A stretch of DNA of 11,510 nt from an uncultured Eubacterium sp. GTDB taxonomy: Bacteria; Bacillota_A; Clostridia; Lachnospirales; Lachnospiraceae. The stretch's first letter is position 1. The number at the start of each line of letters is the position of its first letter. The stretch covers positions 1 to 11,510 of the forward strand of contig CANTHI010000059.1 of the NCBI GenBank assembly GCA_947653505.1. The letters are read 5' to 3'. A program made the position numbers and the translations under genes. The notes under the pieces were generated by a model. It was given only the letters and a program-made list of their open reading frames with translations. It did not search any database and had not been told where the DNA came from. Positions 1-6,654 of the stretch are shown here, in pieces.

Positions 1-214
1 AGGTGTCGCGCCCGTCCGGTACCACAGACTGGATGCAGAATACTTAGGGCTTCTTACATTCTGGAGCGGTCACAGCAGACGGGGCAAATTTCCTCTCCCA
101 GCGTCCGCGCAGCCAAAAAATAACATTTTTATGTAAATTGTTGCATGTTCCGCTTAAGTTCACGCCTATGGTGGCACGCCTTCCAGCATCCGTGAAGCCA
201 GCATATGCTATTCT
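1..214 (-). repeat. Intergenic repeat, copy A (truncated by window edge)
   Basis: This non-coding stretch is an inverted copy of sequence near the other end of the window. Positions 1-57 match the reverse complement of 11361-11417 at 55 of 57 positions. Positions 131-146 match the reverse complement of 11151-11166 exactly (ATGCAACAATTTACAT when read on the minus strand). Weaker matches continue through 101-120 and out to about 214. Copy B carries about 130 bp not present here between the two conserved blocks. The 36-63 segment also matches 11482-11509 in direct orientation (25 of 28), because the repeat arms are themselves inverted copies. The element must continue left of base 1. I do not recognise the family. 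No convincing protein is encoded; a dispersed intergenic or MITE-like repeat is the likeliest reading. Confidence 0.75.
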
Positions 215-234
215 GGTTCCGTATTTCGTAAACT

Positions 235-930
235 TCACTCATTCAGGGAACCATCTATAAAATACCCCTGCCCCTTTTTCGTAAAGATCAGCTCATCCCC
301 GCAAAAGCTTTTCAGCTTGCTGCGCAGCCGGCTTACCATCGTTGTCAGTGTTCCATCTGAAACAAATTCATCCGTACTCCACAGTTCCATCATCAGTTCC
401 TGTCTGGTGACAACAGATGGCCTTTTTTCCATCAGCTTTTTAAGAATCCGCTGTTCGGATTTCGTAAGCTCCAGTTTTTTATCTTTGGATACAAGTACAG
501 ACTGGCCGTGGTCAAAGTAAAGGTCTGGTTTGAGAAGTGTCCGCATACGGGTCTGGTATTGATACGTCCGCCGCAGCATCGCTTCTATTTTGGCTTTTAA
601 AAGCTCCAGACGGAACGGTTTTTCCACGTAATCGTCACCACCCTGTGCGATTGCCATAATTTTATCCATATCATCACTGCGGCTGCTGATATAGATTACC
701 GGCACCTGGGACTGTTCCCGTATTTTACTGCACCAGTAAAAGCCATCATAATATGGCAGATTGATATCCATCAGTACCAGATGCGGCTGACTGGCCAGGC
801 AGACAGACGCAACATCCTCAAACTGCTGCACTATATCTGCCTGATATCCCCATTTTGCCAGAAACTGACAGATTTCCTCTGCCAGAATCCTGTCATCTTC
901 TGCAATCAGTATCTTCATCGCTGTTTCCAT
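235..930 (-). CDS. OmpR/PhoB-family response regulator (BceR-like), orphan
   Basis: A 231-residue cytoplasmic two-component response regulator. The receiver domain (about residues 5-118) shows the acidic pocket E11-D12-D13, phospho-acceptor D55 in LVLMDINLP, S82 in YISS and K104 in VEKPF. The C-terminal winged-helix DNA-binding domain (about 135-228) contains LTKSEQRILKKL and ends with the wing KKGQGYFIDG. The LPYYDGFYWC segment after D55 and the overall length resemble BceR/YvcP-type regulators, which normally pair with an intramembrane-sensing kinase and an ABC transporter (family knowledge). No kinase is present: repeat copy A begins about 20 bp past the stop, so the partner was lost or lies elsewhere. 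The ATG at 930 follows AGGGG at a usable distance; ATG 918 (MKILIAEDD) is an alternative start. The gene is divergent from the ZIP transporter, so local regulation of that gene is possible but only inferred. Confidence 0.92.
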   Translation of the reverse strand: METAMKILIAEDDRILAEEICQFLAKWGYQADIVQQFEDVASVCLASQPHLVLMDINLPYYDGFYWCSKIREQSQVPVIYISSRSDDMDKIMAIAQGGDDYVEKPFRLELLKAKIEAMLRRTYQYQTRMRTLLKPDLYFDHGQSVLVSKDKKLELTKSEQRILKKLMEKRPSVVTRQELMMELWSTDEFVSDGTLTTMVSRLRSKLKSFCGDELIFTKKGQGYFIDGSLNE

Positions 931-986
931 ATTTCTGTCATCCCCTGCCTTTAGATTCTATCATGGAAAAATCAGATAATAGCATC

Positions 987-1000
987 TATTTTCGAAAATA
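987..1000. promoter_or_regulatory. Perfect 14-bp palindrome, candidate operator
   Basis: TATTTTCGAAAATA is a perfect palindrome in the 166-bp divergent region between the response regulator (931) and the ZIP transporter (1097). A symmetric site here is the expected form for a dimeric repressor controlling one or both genes. It does not match a Zur, Fur or MntR consensus that I can name with confidence, and AT-rich palindromes also arise by chance. Confidence 0.35.
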
Positions 1001-1017
1001 TTCTGTCACATTTTTCT

Positions 1018-1052
1018 GTTTCTTACAATATACTGATAGTAACGTAAGAAAC
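1018..1052. promoter_or_regulatory. Inverted repeat over the putative ZIP promoter
   Basis: GTTTCTTAC (1018-1026) and GTAAGAAAC (1044-1052) are perfect 9-bp inverted arms separated by 17 bp; the spacer holds a further ACT/AGT pair. The left arm overlaps TACAAT (1024-1029), a candidate -10 for the ZIP gene. A -35 is weak: CTGTCA at 1003-1008 has 15-bp spacing. The site could be a repressor operator for a metal-responsive regulator, or an RNA hairpin in one of the two leaders. The sequence does not decide which. Confidence 0.4.
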
Positions 1053-1096
1053 AACCAGTCTCTTAACATCTTTTCACATAAAAGGAGGTCTTTTTT

Positions 1097-1897
1097 ATGT
1101 ATCCTGTCGTTCTTCTGGCGCTTGCTGCTACCATAGGCACCTGGTCTGTTACGGCGCTTGGTGCAGCAACTGTCGTATTTTTCAAATCTCCAAATACCAG
1201 ACTGCTAAATCTGATGCTTGGTTTTGCTTCCGGCGTCATGATTGCCGCAAGCTTCTGGTCCCTGCTCCAGCCAGCGATCGAGCAGGCACAGGCACGTCAG
1301 GGGCTGCCGGCTTATCTGGTAGCTACCACCGGCTTTTTATGTGGTGCCGCATTTATGTGGCTGTCTGATAAAGCTGTCTCTTATGCACGCAGCCGGACGG
1401 ACCCGGACCGGAAAAAAGCAGATGAACGGATGAACCGGATCATTCTTCTCATTCTTTCCATAACCCTTCATAATATTCCGGAAGGGCTGGCGGTCGGTGT
1501 CGCTTTTGGTGCATTACAGACAGGTTATACCCCTGAGAAACTGATGGGCGCCATCACGATTGCGACCGGTATCGGCCTGCAGAATTTTCCTGAAGGAGCA
1601 GCCGTATCGATTCCGCTGCGCCGGGAAGGCTTTTCCAGAAAAAAGAGTTTCTTTTTCGGGCAGGCTTCCGGTATCGTGGAGCCGGTTGCCGGATTATGCG
1701 GCGCTCTGCTTGTAATCTATGTAGAAGCCATCCTTCCTTTTGCGCTTTCGTTTGCCGCAGGTGCCATGATTCTGGTGGCTGTCCACGAACTGATTCCGGA
1801 ATGCCAGCAAAACCAGAAAAACCAGCCGTATTTTGCAACTATGGGAATTGTGCTCGGATTTGCTGTCATGATGCTGCTAGATGTGATGCCTGGCTGA
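1097..1897 (+). CDS. ZIP-family divalent metal transporter
   Basis: A 266-residue polytopic membrane protein of the ZIP (ZupT/GufA-like) family, which moves Zn2+ and related divalent ions into the cytoplasm. About eight hydrophobic segments are visible. The first runs from residue 3 to 29. The metal-site helices carry HNIPEG (125-130) and NFPEG (163-167), the paired motifs that bind metal in this family. HELIPE (230-235) and a segment ending LDVMPG close the protein. A short charged cytoplasmic loop (about 97-113, rich in R, D and K) sits before the HNIPEG helix, in place of the His-rich loop of many eukaryotic ZIPs. The ATG follows a near-perfect AAAGGAGGT (1081-1089) at ideal spacing. This is the only plus-strand gene. 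It runs into the alarmone synthetase tail-to-tail. The metal specificity cannot be read from the sequence. Confidence 0.93.
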   Translation: MYPVVLLALAATIGTWSVTALGAATVVFFKSPNTRLLNLMLGFASGVMIAASFWSLLQPAIEQAQARQGLPAYLVATTGFLCGAAFMWLSDKAVSYARSRTDPDRKKADERMNRIILLILSITLHNIPEGLAVGVAFGALQTGYTPEKLMGAITIATGIGLQNFPEGAAVSIPLRREGFSRKKSFFFGQASGIVEPVAGLCGALLVIYVEAILPFALSFAAGAMILVAVHELIPECQQNQKNQPYFATMGIVLGFAVMMLLDVMPG

Positions 1898-1898
1898 T

Positions 1899-2672
1899 TC
1901 ATCCGATATTCATATCCATCCGGCTTAATTTTTCCAGCAGAATGTCTTCTTCCGTCGGGGCATCGGAAGCTGCCTCGATCTGCTGGCGGATGCCGAGCAT
2001 TTTCTGGTCTGTTAAAGATATGACATCCGCACATTCTTTCAGCTGCTTTACGATTGACTGCTGATCGGAGATATTCTGCTTATACTTTAGCTGATGCTCC
2101 AGACTTGCCCAAAAGTCCATAGCAATGGTCCGTATCTGCACTTCCACCTTCATACGTTTTTTAAAATCGGCAAAGTAAACCGGTACCTCTACGATCAGAT
2201 GCAGGCTGCGATATCCGTTTGGCTTCGGATTGATAATATAATCCTTTCTCGTCAGCAGCGTCAGATCATCCTGCTGCAGCAGCGCATCCGCAATCCCGTA
2301 AATATCATCAATGTAAGAACAGATCACACGGATGCCGGCGGCATCATTAATATACGTTTCTATATTTTCCAGAGAAAAACGGTACCCGTAGCGGTCCAGC
2401 TTCTCCATAATACTGTTTGTATGCTTTAAACGTGTCGATACGGAACTGATCGGATTACGCTGATAGCGGACGCGAAATTCCGTATCCAGTACCTCGAACT
2501 TTGTCTGCACTTCTTTGAGCGCGCACGTATACATCATCATCAGTTCCCGGTATCCTACCAGCATGTCCATAAATCTTCTTGTCTGGCTGACTTTCTCAGG
2601 TGTATCCAGCAGCGTGCCCAGCCCTTCTGCCAGCTCATCCCCAAGAATGTCTTCCTCTTCCATTTTCTCCAT
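1899..2672 (-). CDS. Small alarmone synthetase, (p)ppGpp synthase (RelP/RelQ-like)
   Basis: A 257-residue cytoplasmic protein with a single RelA/SpoT nucleotidyltransferase domain. It transfers pyrophosphate from ATP to GDP or GTP to make (p)ppGpp. Synthase motifs are in order: DAAGIRV (110-116), PKPNGYRSLH (149-158, the substrate-binding G-loop region), VEVQIRT (176-182) and DFWASLEHQLKYK (186-198). There is no HD hydrolase domain, TGS or ACT domain, so it should only synthesise. Typical RelQ/RelP proteins are about 210 residues; here the extra length is an acidic N-terminus (about 1-25) and a helical C-terminal tail (about 200-257). ATG 2672 follows GGAGG at nine bases. A TGGTATAAT promoter lies upstream. 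Its stop is one base from the stop of the convergent ZIP gene. Assignment to RelP rather than RelQ is not made. Confidence 0.93.
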   Translation of the reverse strand: MEKMEEEDILGDELAEGLGTLLDTPEKVSQTRRFMDMLVGYRELMMMYTCALKEVQTKFEVLDTEFRVRYQRNPISSVSTRLKHTNSIMEKLDRYGYRFSLENIETYINDAAGIRVICSYIDDIYGIADALLQQDDLTLLTRKDYIINPKPNGYRSLHLIVEVPVYFADFKKRMKVEVQIRTIAMDFWASLEHQLKYKQNISDQQSIVKQLKECADVISLTDQKMLGIRQQIEAASDAPTEEDILLEKLSRMDMNIG

Positions 2673-2706
2673 TGTTTACTTCCTCCAATTTTCAGACTCT
2701 GACAGT

Positions 2707-2715
2707 ATTATACCA
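2707..2715 (-). promoter_or_regulatory. Extended -10 promoter for the alarmone synthetase
   Basis: On the minus strand TGGTATAAT is a perfect -10 (TATAAT) with the extended TGn element, about 35 bp upstream of the ATG at 2672. No good -35 hexamer lies 16-18 bp further up, which fits an extended -10 promoter. The rest of the 2673-2974 gap is AT-rich and holds only this promoter and the terminator at 2846-2895. Confidence 0.6.
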
Positions 2716-2845
2716 TATACATGCCAGTCTCTGCTAAATATTCACCAAATTATCATGAATTTTTCTAAAAATATCCATAAAATTTTCCTGAACAGACGAC
2801 AAAGAATAAAAAAACATCCCTCCATCCGCCATACAGACATAACCC

Positions 2846-2895
2846 AAAAACGGGTGTGCTGTCATCCACATGCATCGTGAAAAACAGCACACCCG
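2846..2895 (-). terminator. Rho-independent terminator after the Rpn-like remnant
   Basis: CGGGTGTGCTGT (2851-2862) and ACAGCACACCCG (2884-2895) form a perfect 12-bp stem with a 21-nt loop. On the minus strand the stem is followed by TTTTT (2850-2846). It would end transcription leaving 2975-3352 and insulate the synthetase promoter downstream. On the plus strand it has no T-run, so it works in one direction. Confidence 0.8.
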
Positions 2896-2974
2896 CTAAA
2901 ATCTTGTATCGTTTTTTATAATCTGACTATCTGATCATATTTTCCCCCATTTTTTAAGGAAATGCCTCAGCAGA

Positions 2975-3352
2975 TTATAAATACTCACCGGCATCTTTTT
3001 CAGTAAGACTGTATTTTTGCATAATGATCGTTTTTATTTCAGCATCTCTGTGGCCAAAATCCCGCAATATATCCACAGCTCCCCGAATGCCTTTTTCTAT
3101 CCCTTTTTCCAAGGCATTTTGTTCTCTTAACAGTATCTGGGGTTCAATCATTGGTTTCATAATCTCCAGTAATTCTTCACTCATACTGACATCTCCCATC
3201 CATTCTTCTATCATCTGCATATTCGCCCTGAATGCAACTTCCAGGACAGCTTCCGCATAGTCCCTGTCCAGCTTTGCGTCAAGCCTGCGCATATGCTCCA
3301 GCAGATTTTGCAGGCCAGATTCATGGCAGCGATAAATGCCGGATGCCACTGT
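2975..3352 (-). pseudogene. C-terminal remnant of Rpn / PD-(D/E)XK transposase-like protein
   Basis: The frame stays open through about 125 codons and reads LLEHMRRLDAKLDRDYAEAV, then an acidic helical stretch and the tail EKGIEKGIRGAVDILRDFGH, ending EKDAGEYL. Charged repeats of the ExGxExG type followed by a short helical tail are typical of the C-terminus of Rpn-family (recombination-promoting nuclease, formerly YhgA-like) proteins, which are abundant in Lachnospiraceae. The N-terminal PD-(D/E)XK nuclease core is absent. Reading upstream, the frame runs into the terminator of the preceding operon (3353-3397) and only a GTG inside that hairpin could start it. ATG 3292 with GGAG three bases upstream is the best internal start, giving about 105 residues. 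Most likely a 5'-truncated remnant; an intact small protein is less likely. Confidence 0.6.
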
Positions 3353-3397
3353 AAAAAAGCTTCCGGCTGATCTCACAGACACTGCCAGAAGCTTTTT
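3353..3397 (-). terminator. Rho-independent terminator of the FIST-MCP-hydrolase operon
   Basis: On the minus strand AAAAAGCTTCTGGC (3397-3384) pairs with GCCGGAAGCTTTTTT (3367-3353) around a 16-nt loop, with one G-U pair in the RNA. It is followed by the T-run and lies 30 bp past the hydrolase stop. The A-tract before the stem makes it partly symmetrical, but on the plus strand the G-U becomes a C-A mismatch and no gene reads into it. Confidence 0.85.
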
Positions 3398-3426
3398 GTT
3401 TCATTTCGTTTTGTTTCTATATTATT

Positions 3427-3963
3427 TTAATGCCCGGTCACAACGTCAATCTGGCACATCTTCATCGTCTCCAGCGCCGCCTGATGCGTTTTCGGCGTTA
3501 CACCCGCACAGCAGTCTGCATCCACCTGTATCCGCATCTGTGGAAAATGCGCCTTTAAAAGCAGCGCGTTCGATACCACACAGATATCCGTGCAAAGTCC
3601 GATCAGCTCTGCTTCCAGCCCGTTGTTTTCCTGGAGCATCCTGCCGATTTTCTCCACCAGTCCGACGCAGCCAAACGTTTCCTTTTCGATCAGCTCATAA
3701 TCCTTTTCTTCCAATGCCTGCCGCACCTTTGCATTCAGCTGCCATCCATCCGTCTGCCGGATACAATGAGGAACCGGAAGCTTTTTTCCTTCGGCAGTCT
3801 CCAGATAATCGTGCTCATGCGTATCCATTGTCGCCAGAATCCTGCCCTCAGACTGCATGATTTTTTGAACCACACGCGCTACAACAGCCTCTGCCTCTTT
3901 CGTTCCAAGCGCTCCGTCCACAAAATCATTCTGCATGTCTACTACAATTAAAACCTTCTCCAT
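3427..3963 (-). CDS. Isochorismatase-like cysteine hydrolase (nicotinamidase-type)
   Basis: A 178-residue cytoplasmic hydrolase of the isochorismatase fold. The catalytic triad is visible: D9 in VVDMQNDFVDG, K94 in LIEKETFG and C128 in GLCTDICVVSNAL. Metal-ligand positions used by nicotinamidases are present as D47 and H49 in MDTHEHD and H66 in PVPHCIRQT, so a nicotinamidase or another amidase acting on a small amide is plausible. The length is near that of bacterial PncA (about 180-210). The near cis-peptide region reads CCAGVTPKTHQAALETM, typical of the superfamily. The ATG follows AGGAGG closely (3968-3973). It is the last gene of a three-gene operon, 23 bp after the chemoreceptor, and ends at a strong terminator. 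The substrate is not determined; nicotinamide to nicotinate for NAD salvage is the leading guess. Confidence 0.88.
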   Translation of the reverse strand: MEKVLIVVDMQNDFVDGALGTKEAEAVVARVVQKIMQSEGRILATMDTHEHDYLETAEGKKLPVPHCIRQTDGWQLNAKVRQALEEKDYELIEKETFGCVGLVEKIGRMLQENNGLEAELIGLCTDICVVSNALLLKAHFPQMRIQVDADCCAGVTPKTHQAALETMKMCQIDVVTGH

Positions 3964-3986
3964 ATTTCCTCCTGAATCCTGCGGTT

Positions 3987-4943
3987 TTATAACTCTTCGA
4001 TCATAGGCGCAATCTGGGACAGCATGTTGTCCATATCTTCAAACATGGCGCTTTTCGTCGTTCCCAGTCTGTTTGCATGTTCAATATTCCTTATTACTTC
4101 CTCATACTGCTTTTTCGTGCGGAAAAAGAACTCATGCACACTTTGCAAAGCCGCCCTGGAATCTGAGATTACATTCGATATCTCAGTCTGCACCGCGGTG
4201 GCACCTTCCGCCGCCTCTGAAATATGATCAAACATCTGATAAGTATCATTTACTTTTTCCATATTTTCATCCAGCGCATTCTGGGAATTTCCGATACTTG
4301 TATGCAGCCGGTCCGTACCGTTCTCTACGTCCGTAATACTGTCATCCACCGCGGATACAAGCTCTTTAATCTGGTCCGCAAGACTTTTCACTTCCACGGC
4401 TACAATCGCAAACCCTTTTCCGTGCTCTCCTGCCCGTGCCGCTTCGATCGACGCGTTCAGCGCGAGGATATTGGTCTGGTCGGCAATCGCCTTGATCTGA
4501 TTCGTACAGGATTTGATCTGCTTAATCGAATCCAGAAAAACCTGAAACGTCTGCTCCATCTCTCCAAAATACGTCTCTACCTGTACCGTCTGTTCTTTTA
4601 ATGATTCCACTTCATCCTGTGCCGTTGAGACCGAACCATTGATATCCTCTTTCACCGTCTGAAACTGCTCTGACACCTGTCCGATATTGGAAAAAATCTG
4701 CTCAAAATCTTCCAGCTTCTGATGAAATTTTTCAGATTCATCCAGTACTCCGTTAAAGGATTCATTAACTCTGCTCAGCTGCTGCAAAGCATCTACTTCT
4801 TTTTCTACAATTTCCCTCTGGCGCTCTTTCACACTGCCTGCTACATGCAGAACCGGATACAGTCTCTCTTTTGCGGAAACTGCCTGTCTGCGTTCCAGAC
4901 CTAAGCCCACCGGCTTTTTTTTCTTATTGGCTCCAAACAGCAT
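3987..4943 (-). CDS. Soluble methyl-accepting chemotaxis-like signalling protein
   Basis: A 318-residue protein with no signal peptide and no transmembrane segment, so cytoplasmic. After a basic N-terminus (MLFGANKKKKP) the protein is nearly all helical coiled coil. The MCP hairpin tip is clear at about residues 153-190: IADQTNILALNASIEAARAG followed by EHGKGFAIVAVEVKSLAD. This tip contacts CheA and CheW in receptor arrays (family knowledge). It has no recognisable ligand domain such as Cache, PAS or globin, and no C-terminal CheR pentapeptide; it ends QIAPMIEEL. The frame stays open to ATG 4967, next to the FIST stop, but GGGAGG at 4952-4957 places the start at ATG 4943. The FIST gene just upstream is a probable partner that supplies sensing, which is inferred from operon context. 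Confidence 0.9.
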   Translation of the reverse strand: MLFGANKKKKPVGLGLERRQAVSAKERLYPVLHVAGSVKERQREIVEKEVDALQQLSRVNESFNGVLDESEKFHQKLEDFEQIFSNIGQVSEQFQTVKEDINGSVSTAQDEVESLKEQTVQVETYFGEMEQTFQVFLDSIKQIKSCTNQIKAIADQTNILALNASIEAARAGEHGKGFAIVAVEVKSLADQIKELVSAVDDSITDVENGTDRLHTSIGNSQNALDENMEKVNDTYQMFDHISEAAEGATAVQTEISNVISDSRAALQSVHEFFFRTKKQYEEVIRNIEHANRLGTTKSAMFEDMDNMLSQIAPMIEEL

Positions 4944-4951
4944 ATGGCTTT

Positions 4952-4957
4952 CCTCCC
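4952..4957 (-). promoter_or_regulatory. Ribosome binding site that decides the MCP start
   Basis: GGGAGG sits eight bases before ATG 4943. The alternative ATG at 4967 lies directly against the FIST stop codon (TAA at 4968-4970), with no comparable site before it, and would put this sequence inside the gene. Confidence 0.7.
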
Positions 4958-4967
4958 TTTGTTTCAT

Positions 4968-6041
4968 TTACTCAAATACTACGCATGTCATCGACTGGTT
5001 CACAAACTGATTATTATAATGCTCCCCATAGCCTACAACACCTGCGTGGTTCCCGAGGACCGCCATTTCCTGCAGGTATTCCTGCATGTAATGATTTTCA
5101 TTAAATAATAAATACCGGAACAGACAATTCACCGAAAACACCGCAGAGATTCTGGAAAACTCTTTCCGGATGTTTTGTACTGTCTGCTTCACAATCGACT
5201 TATAATCTCCAAGCTCCAGCAGGATCAGTACATCCGAATCGTTCACCTGCCTGTAACAGCTTAATGCATTTCCATTTACCTCTTTAATCGATATAATGCA
5301 CGTATCATTTCCATTGATCTTTCCCAATGGATTCTGAAATGTCTGCGACTGAATCTGCTGCTCAGAAATATGTAACAGATCCTGATATACCTGTCTGGCT
5401 GGTTTTCCATTCAGCTGGCCGATCACATAACTGGCCTTATCCGTCTTAGACGCTACAAAACGCTCTTTTCCTTTCTGATGGTAAATATTTTCCTTGTAAG
5501 CCTTTACCCGCCCATTCAGATTTTTCACCAGCGCATAAACTGCCGCATCCTGATACATCCTGCCATTGACAGATACTTTACCTTCCTCTGCCGTGCCTCC
5601 GACAAGCGGAATACCTTTCCGTTTTAAGACACTGTAAAATGTGTTCAGCACACAGGCGTCATTTCCAGAACAAAAATCAATGCAGACCGTATGATCAGCC
5701 GATGCCTGCACCGCCTGAATATCCTCCTCCAGACGCCGGATATATTTTACCGGCATAACGGATGCCTGCTCAAGCACATTGACCACTGCGCTGGCCCCGT
5801 CATAAAAAGCGATCACACTGACACCTTTTTCCACCACCTTCGTACTGTACCCCATTCCGGCACATCCAATACTGGGCACTTTCGGAAACATCCCCTGCAA
5901 TGTCTTCACATGCGACTCAAACTGTTCACTATTTGAAAACAGCATAATAAACTGCGGACAATCCAGTCCGCGTACGGCTTCTTTAAGATCACCGCTCTGA
6001 CTCATTCCAAAAAACTGTTTCACAATTATTTCCCCACTCAT
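4968..6041 (-). CDS. FIST domain protein (FIST N + FIST C), intracellular sensor
   Basis: A 357-residue soluble protein whose whole length is the FIST sensory module. FIST_N covers about residues 28-200, with strands such as FIMLFSN and IGCAGMGYSTKV, the latter matching the GCSTxG-like segment of the family. FIST_C (about 205-350) includes NCLFRYLLF and the diagnostic GVVGYGEHYNNQFVNQSMTC near the end. FIST domains are proposed to bind small ligands such as amino acids and are found with signalling modules (family knowledge). The next gene, read with one reading-frame shift and no gap, is a soluble MCP, so the two probably form a split receptor. ATG 6041 has no Shine-Dalgarno before it; GTG 6023 follows GGGG at eight bases and could be the real start. 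A TTGACC-18-TATAAT promoter lies just upstream. Confidence 0.88.
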   Translation of the reverse strand: MSGEIIVKQFFGMSQSGDLKEAVRGLDCPQFIMLFSNSEQFESHVKTLQGMFPKVPSIGCAGMGYSTKVVEKGVSVIAFYDGASAVVNVLEQASVMPVKYIRRLEEDIQAVQASADHTVCIDFCSGNDACVLNTFYSVLKRKGIPLVGGTAEEGKVSVNGRMYQDAAVYALVKNLNGRVKAYKENIYHQKGKERFVASKTDKASYVIGQLNGKPARQVYQDLLHISEQQIQSQTFQNPLGKINGNDTCIISIKEVNGNALSCYRQVNDSDVLILLELGDYKSIVKQTVQNIRKEFSRISAVFSVNCLFRYLLFNENHYMQEYLQEMAVLGNHAGVVGYGEHYNNQFVNQSMTCVVFE

Positions 6042-6071
6042 TCGTTATGTATAGTTTTCAGTATTGGAATT

Positions 6072-6101
6072 ATTATACTTTATATTGATGTGTGAGGTCA
6101 A
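6072..6101 (-). promoter_or_regulatory. Sigma-70-type promoter of the FIST operon
   Basis: On the minus strand TTGACC (6101-6096) and TATAAT (6077-6072) are 18 bp apart. This is one of the best consensus matches in the window. It predicts a start near 6065 and a leader of about 24 nt. There is no sigma-28-like flagellar promoter, so the operon looks constitutive or controlled by other means. Confidence 0.75.
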
Positions 6102-6135
6102 TCTTTATTTCAGACTTTTGCCTATGTATCTATCA

Positions 6136-6186
6136 GGCAGGCCGTAACAGTTCAGATACCCGCACTGTTACGGCAGGCCGTTACTG
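6136..6186. repeat. Hairpin with direct repeat at the ridA 3' end
   Basis: GCCGTAACAGT (6141-6151) and ACTGTTACGGC (6164-6174) form a perfect 11-bp stem with a 12-nt loop. A third, near-identical unit follows: GGCAGGCCGTAACAG (6136-6150) and GGCAGGCCGTTACTG (6172-6186) are direct repeats with two differences. The last unit contains the ridA stop codon. Neither strand has a T-run, so it is not a standard intrinsic terminator. It could stabilise or end the ridA transcript, and alternative pairings are possible. Confidence 0.55.
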
Positions 6187-6567
6187 CTGCCTGAACGCAA
6201 CGACTTCTATTTCCACCAGCGCATCCTTCGGCAGAGCCGCCACCTGTACTGCCGATCTGGCCGGATAGCTGCCTTCGGAGAAAAATTCCTGATATACTTC
6301 ATTCATTTTCGCAAAATCTGCGATATCTTTCAGATAAACCGTTGTTTTAACCACCTGCTCCATGCAGCATCCGCCCGATTCTAAAATCGCCTTTATATTT
6401 TCCAGAACCTGTCTGGTCTGGCCTGCAATCTCTTTCGCCATAATGTCTCCTTTGGACGGATCGATCGGGATCTGACCGGAAAGAAATACCAGACTGCCTG
6501 TATCAATCCCCTGTGAATATGGTCCGATTGCCTGTGGCGCATTTTGTGTGCTTAAAATTTCCTTCAT
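6181..6567 (-). CDS. ridA: RidA-family reactive intermediate deaminase
   Basis: A 128-residue YjgF/YER057c/UK114 protein, full length for the family, expected to be a cytosolic homotrimer. It hydrolyses enamine/imine intermediates such as 2-aminoacrylate released by PLP enzymes, protecting other PLP enzymes from damage. Conserved features are GPYSQG (15-20), [10 protein letters not shown] (28-37), [10 protein letters not shown] (72-81), YPARSAVQV with the key R104, and VEIEVVAF near the end. The ATG follows AAAGGAGA at seven bases. It has a promoter at 6655-6684 and lies after hemL with no terminator between, so read-through from the haem operon may add to its expression. Its position next to the PLP enzyme HemL may be coincidence. 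The archetypal RidA function is assigned by motif; substrate range within the family varies. Confidence 0.93.
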   Translation of the reverse strand: MKEILSTQNAPQAIGPYSQGIDTGSLVFLSGQIPIDPSKGDIMAKEIAGQTRQVLENIKAILESGGCCMEQVVKTTVYLKDIADFAKMNEVYQEFFSEGSYPARSAVQVAALPKDALVEIEVVAFRQQ

Positions 6568-6654
6568 TTATAATTCTCCTTTTTCTTTCATTTTCTTTTT
6601 CTTTCATATTTTAATTCATGATTTCTGGTTTCCAGTCCTTGTATTTACATTAAA

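Noticed and set aside
44..238. 64-codon minus-strand frame starting with GTG that overlaps the response regulator stop by four bases, a layout that suggests a coupled downstream gene
   Set aside because: It lies wholly in repeat copy A, has no recognisable domain, and the homologous part of copy B is not conserved as the same reading frame.
2797..2830. T-rich run on the minus strand (GGAGGGATGTTTTTTT) as a second terminator before the synthetase promoter
   Set aside because: No complementary arm is found to make a stem; it is only a T-run.
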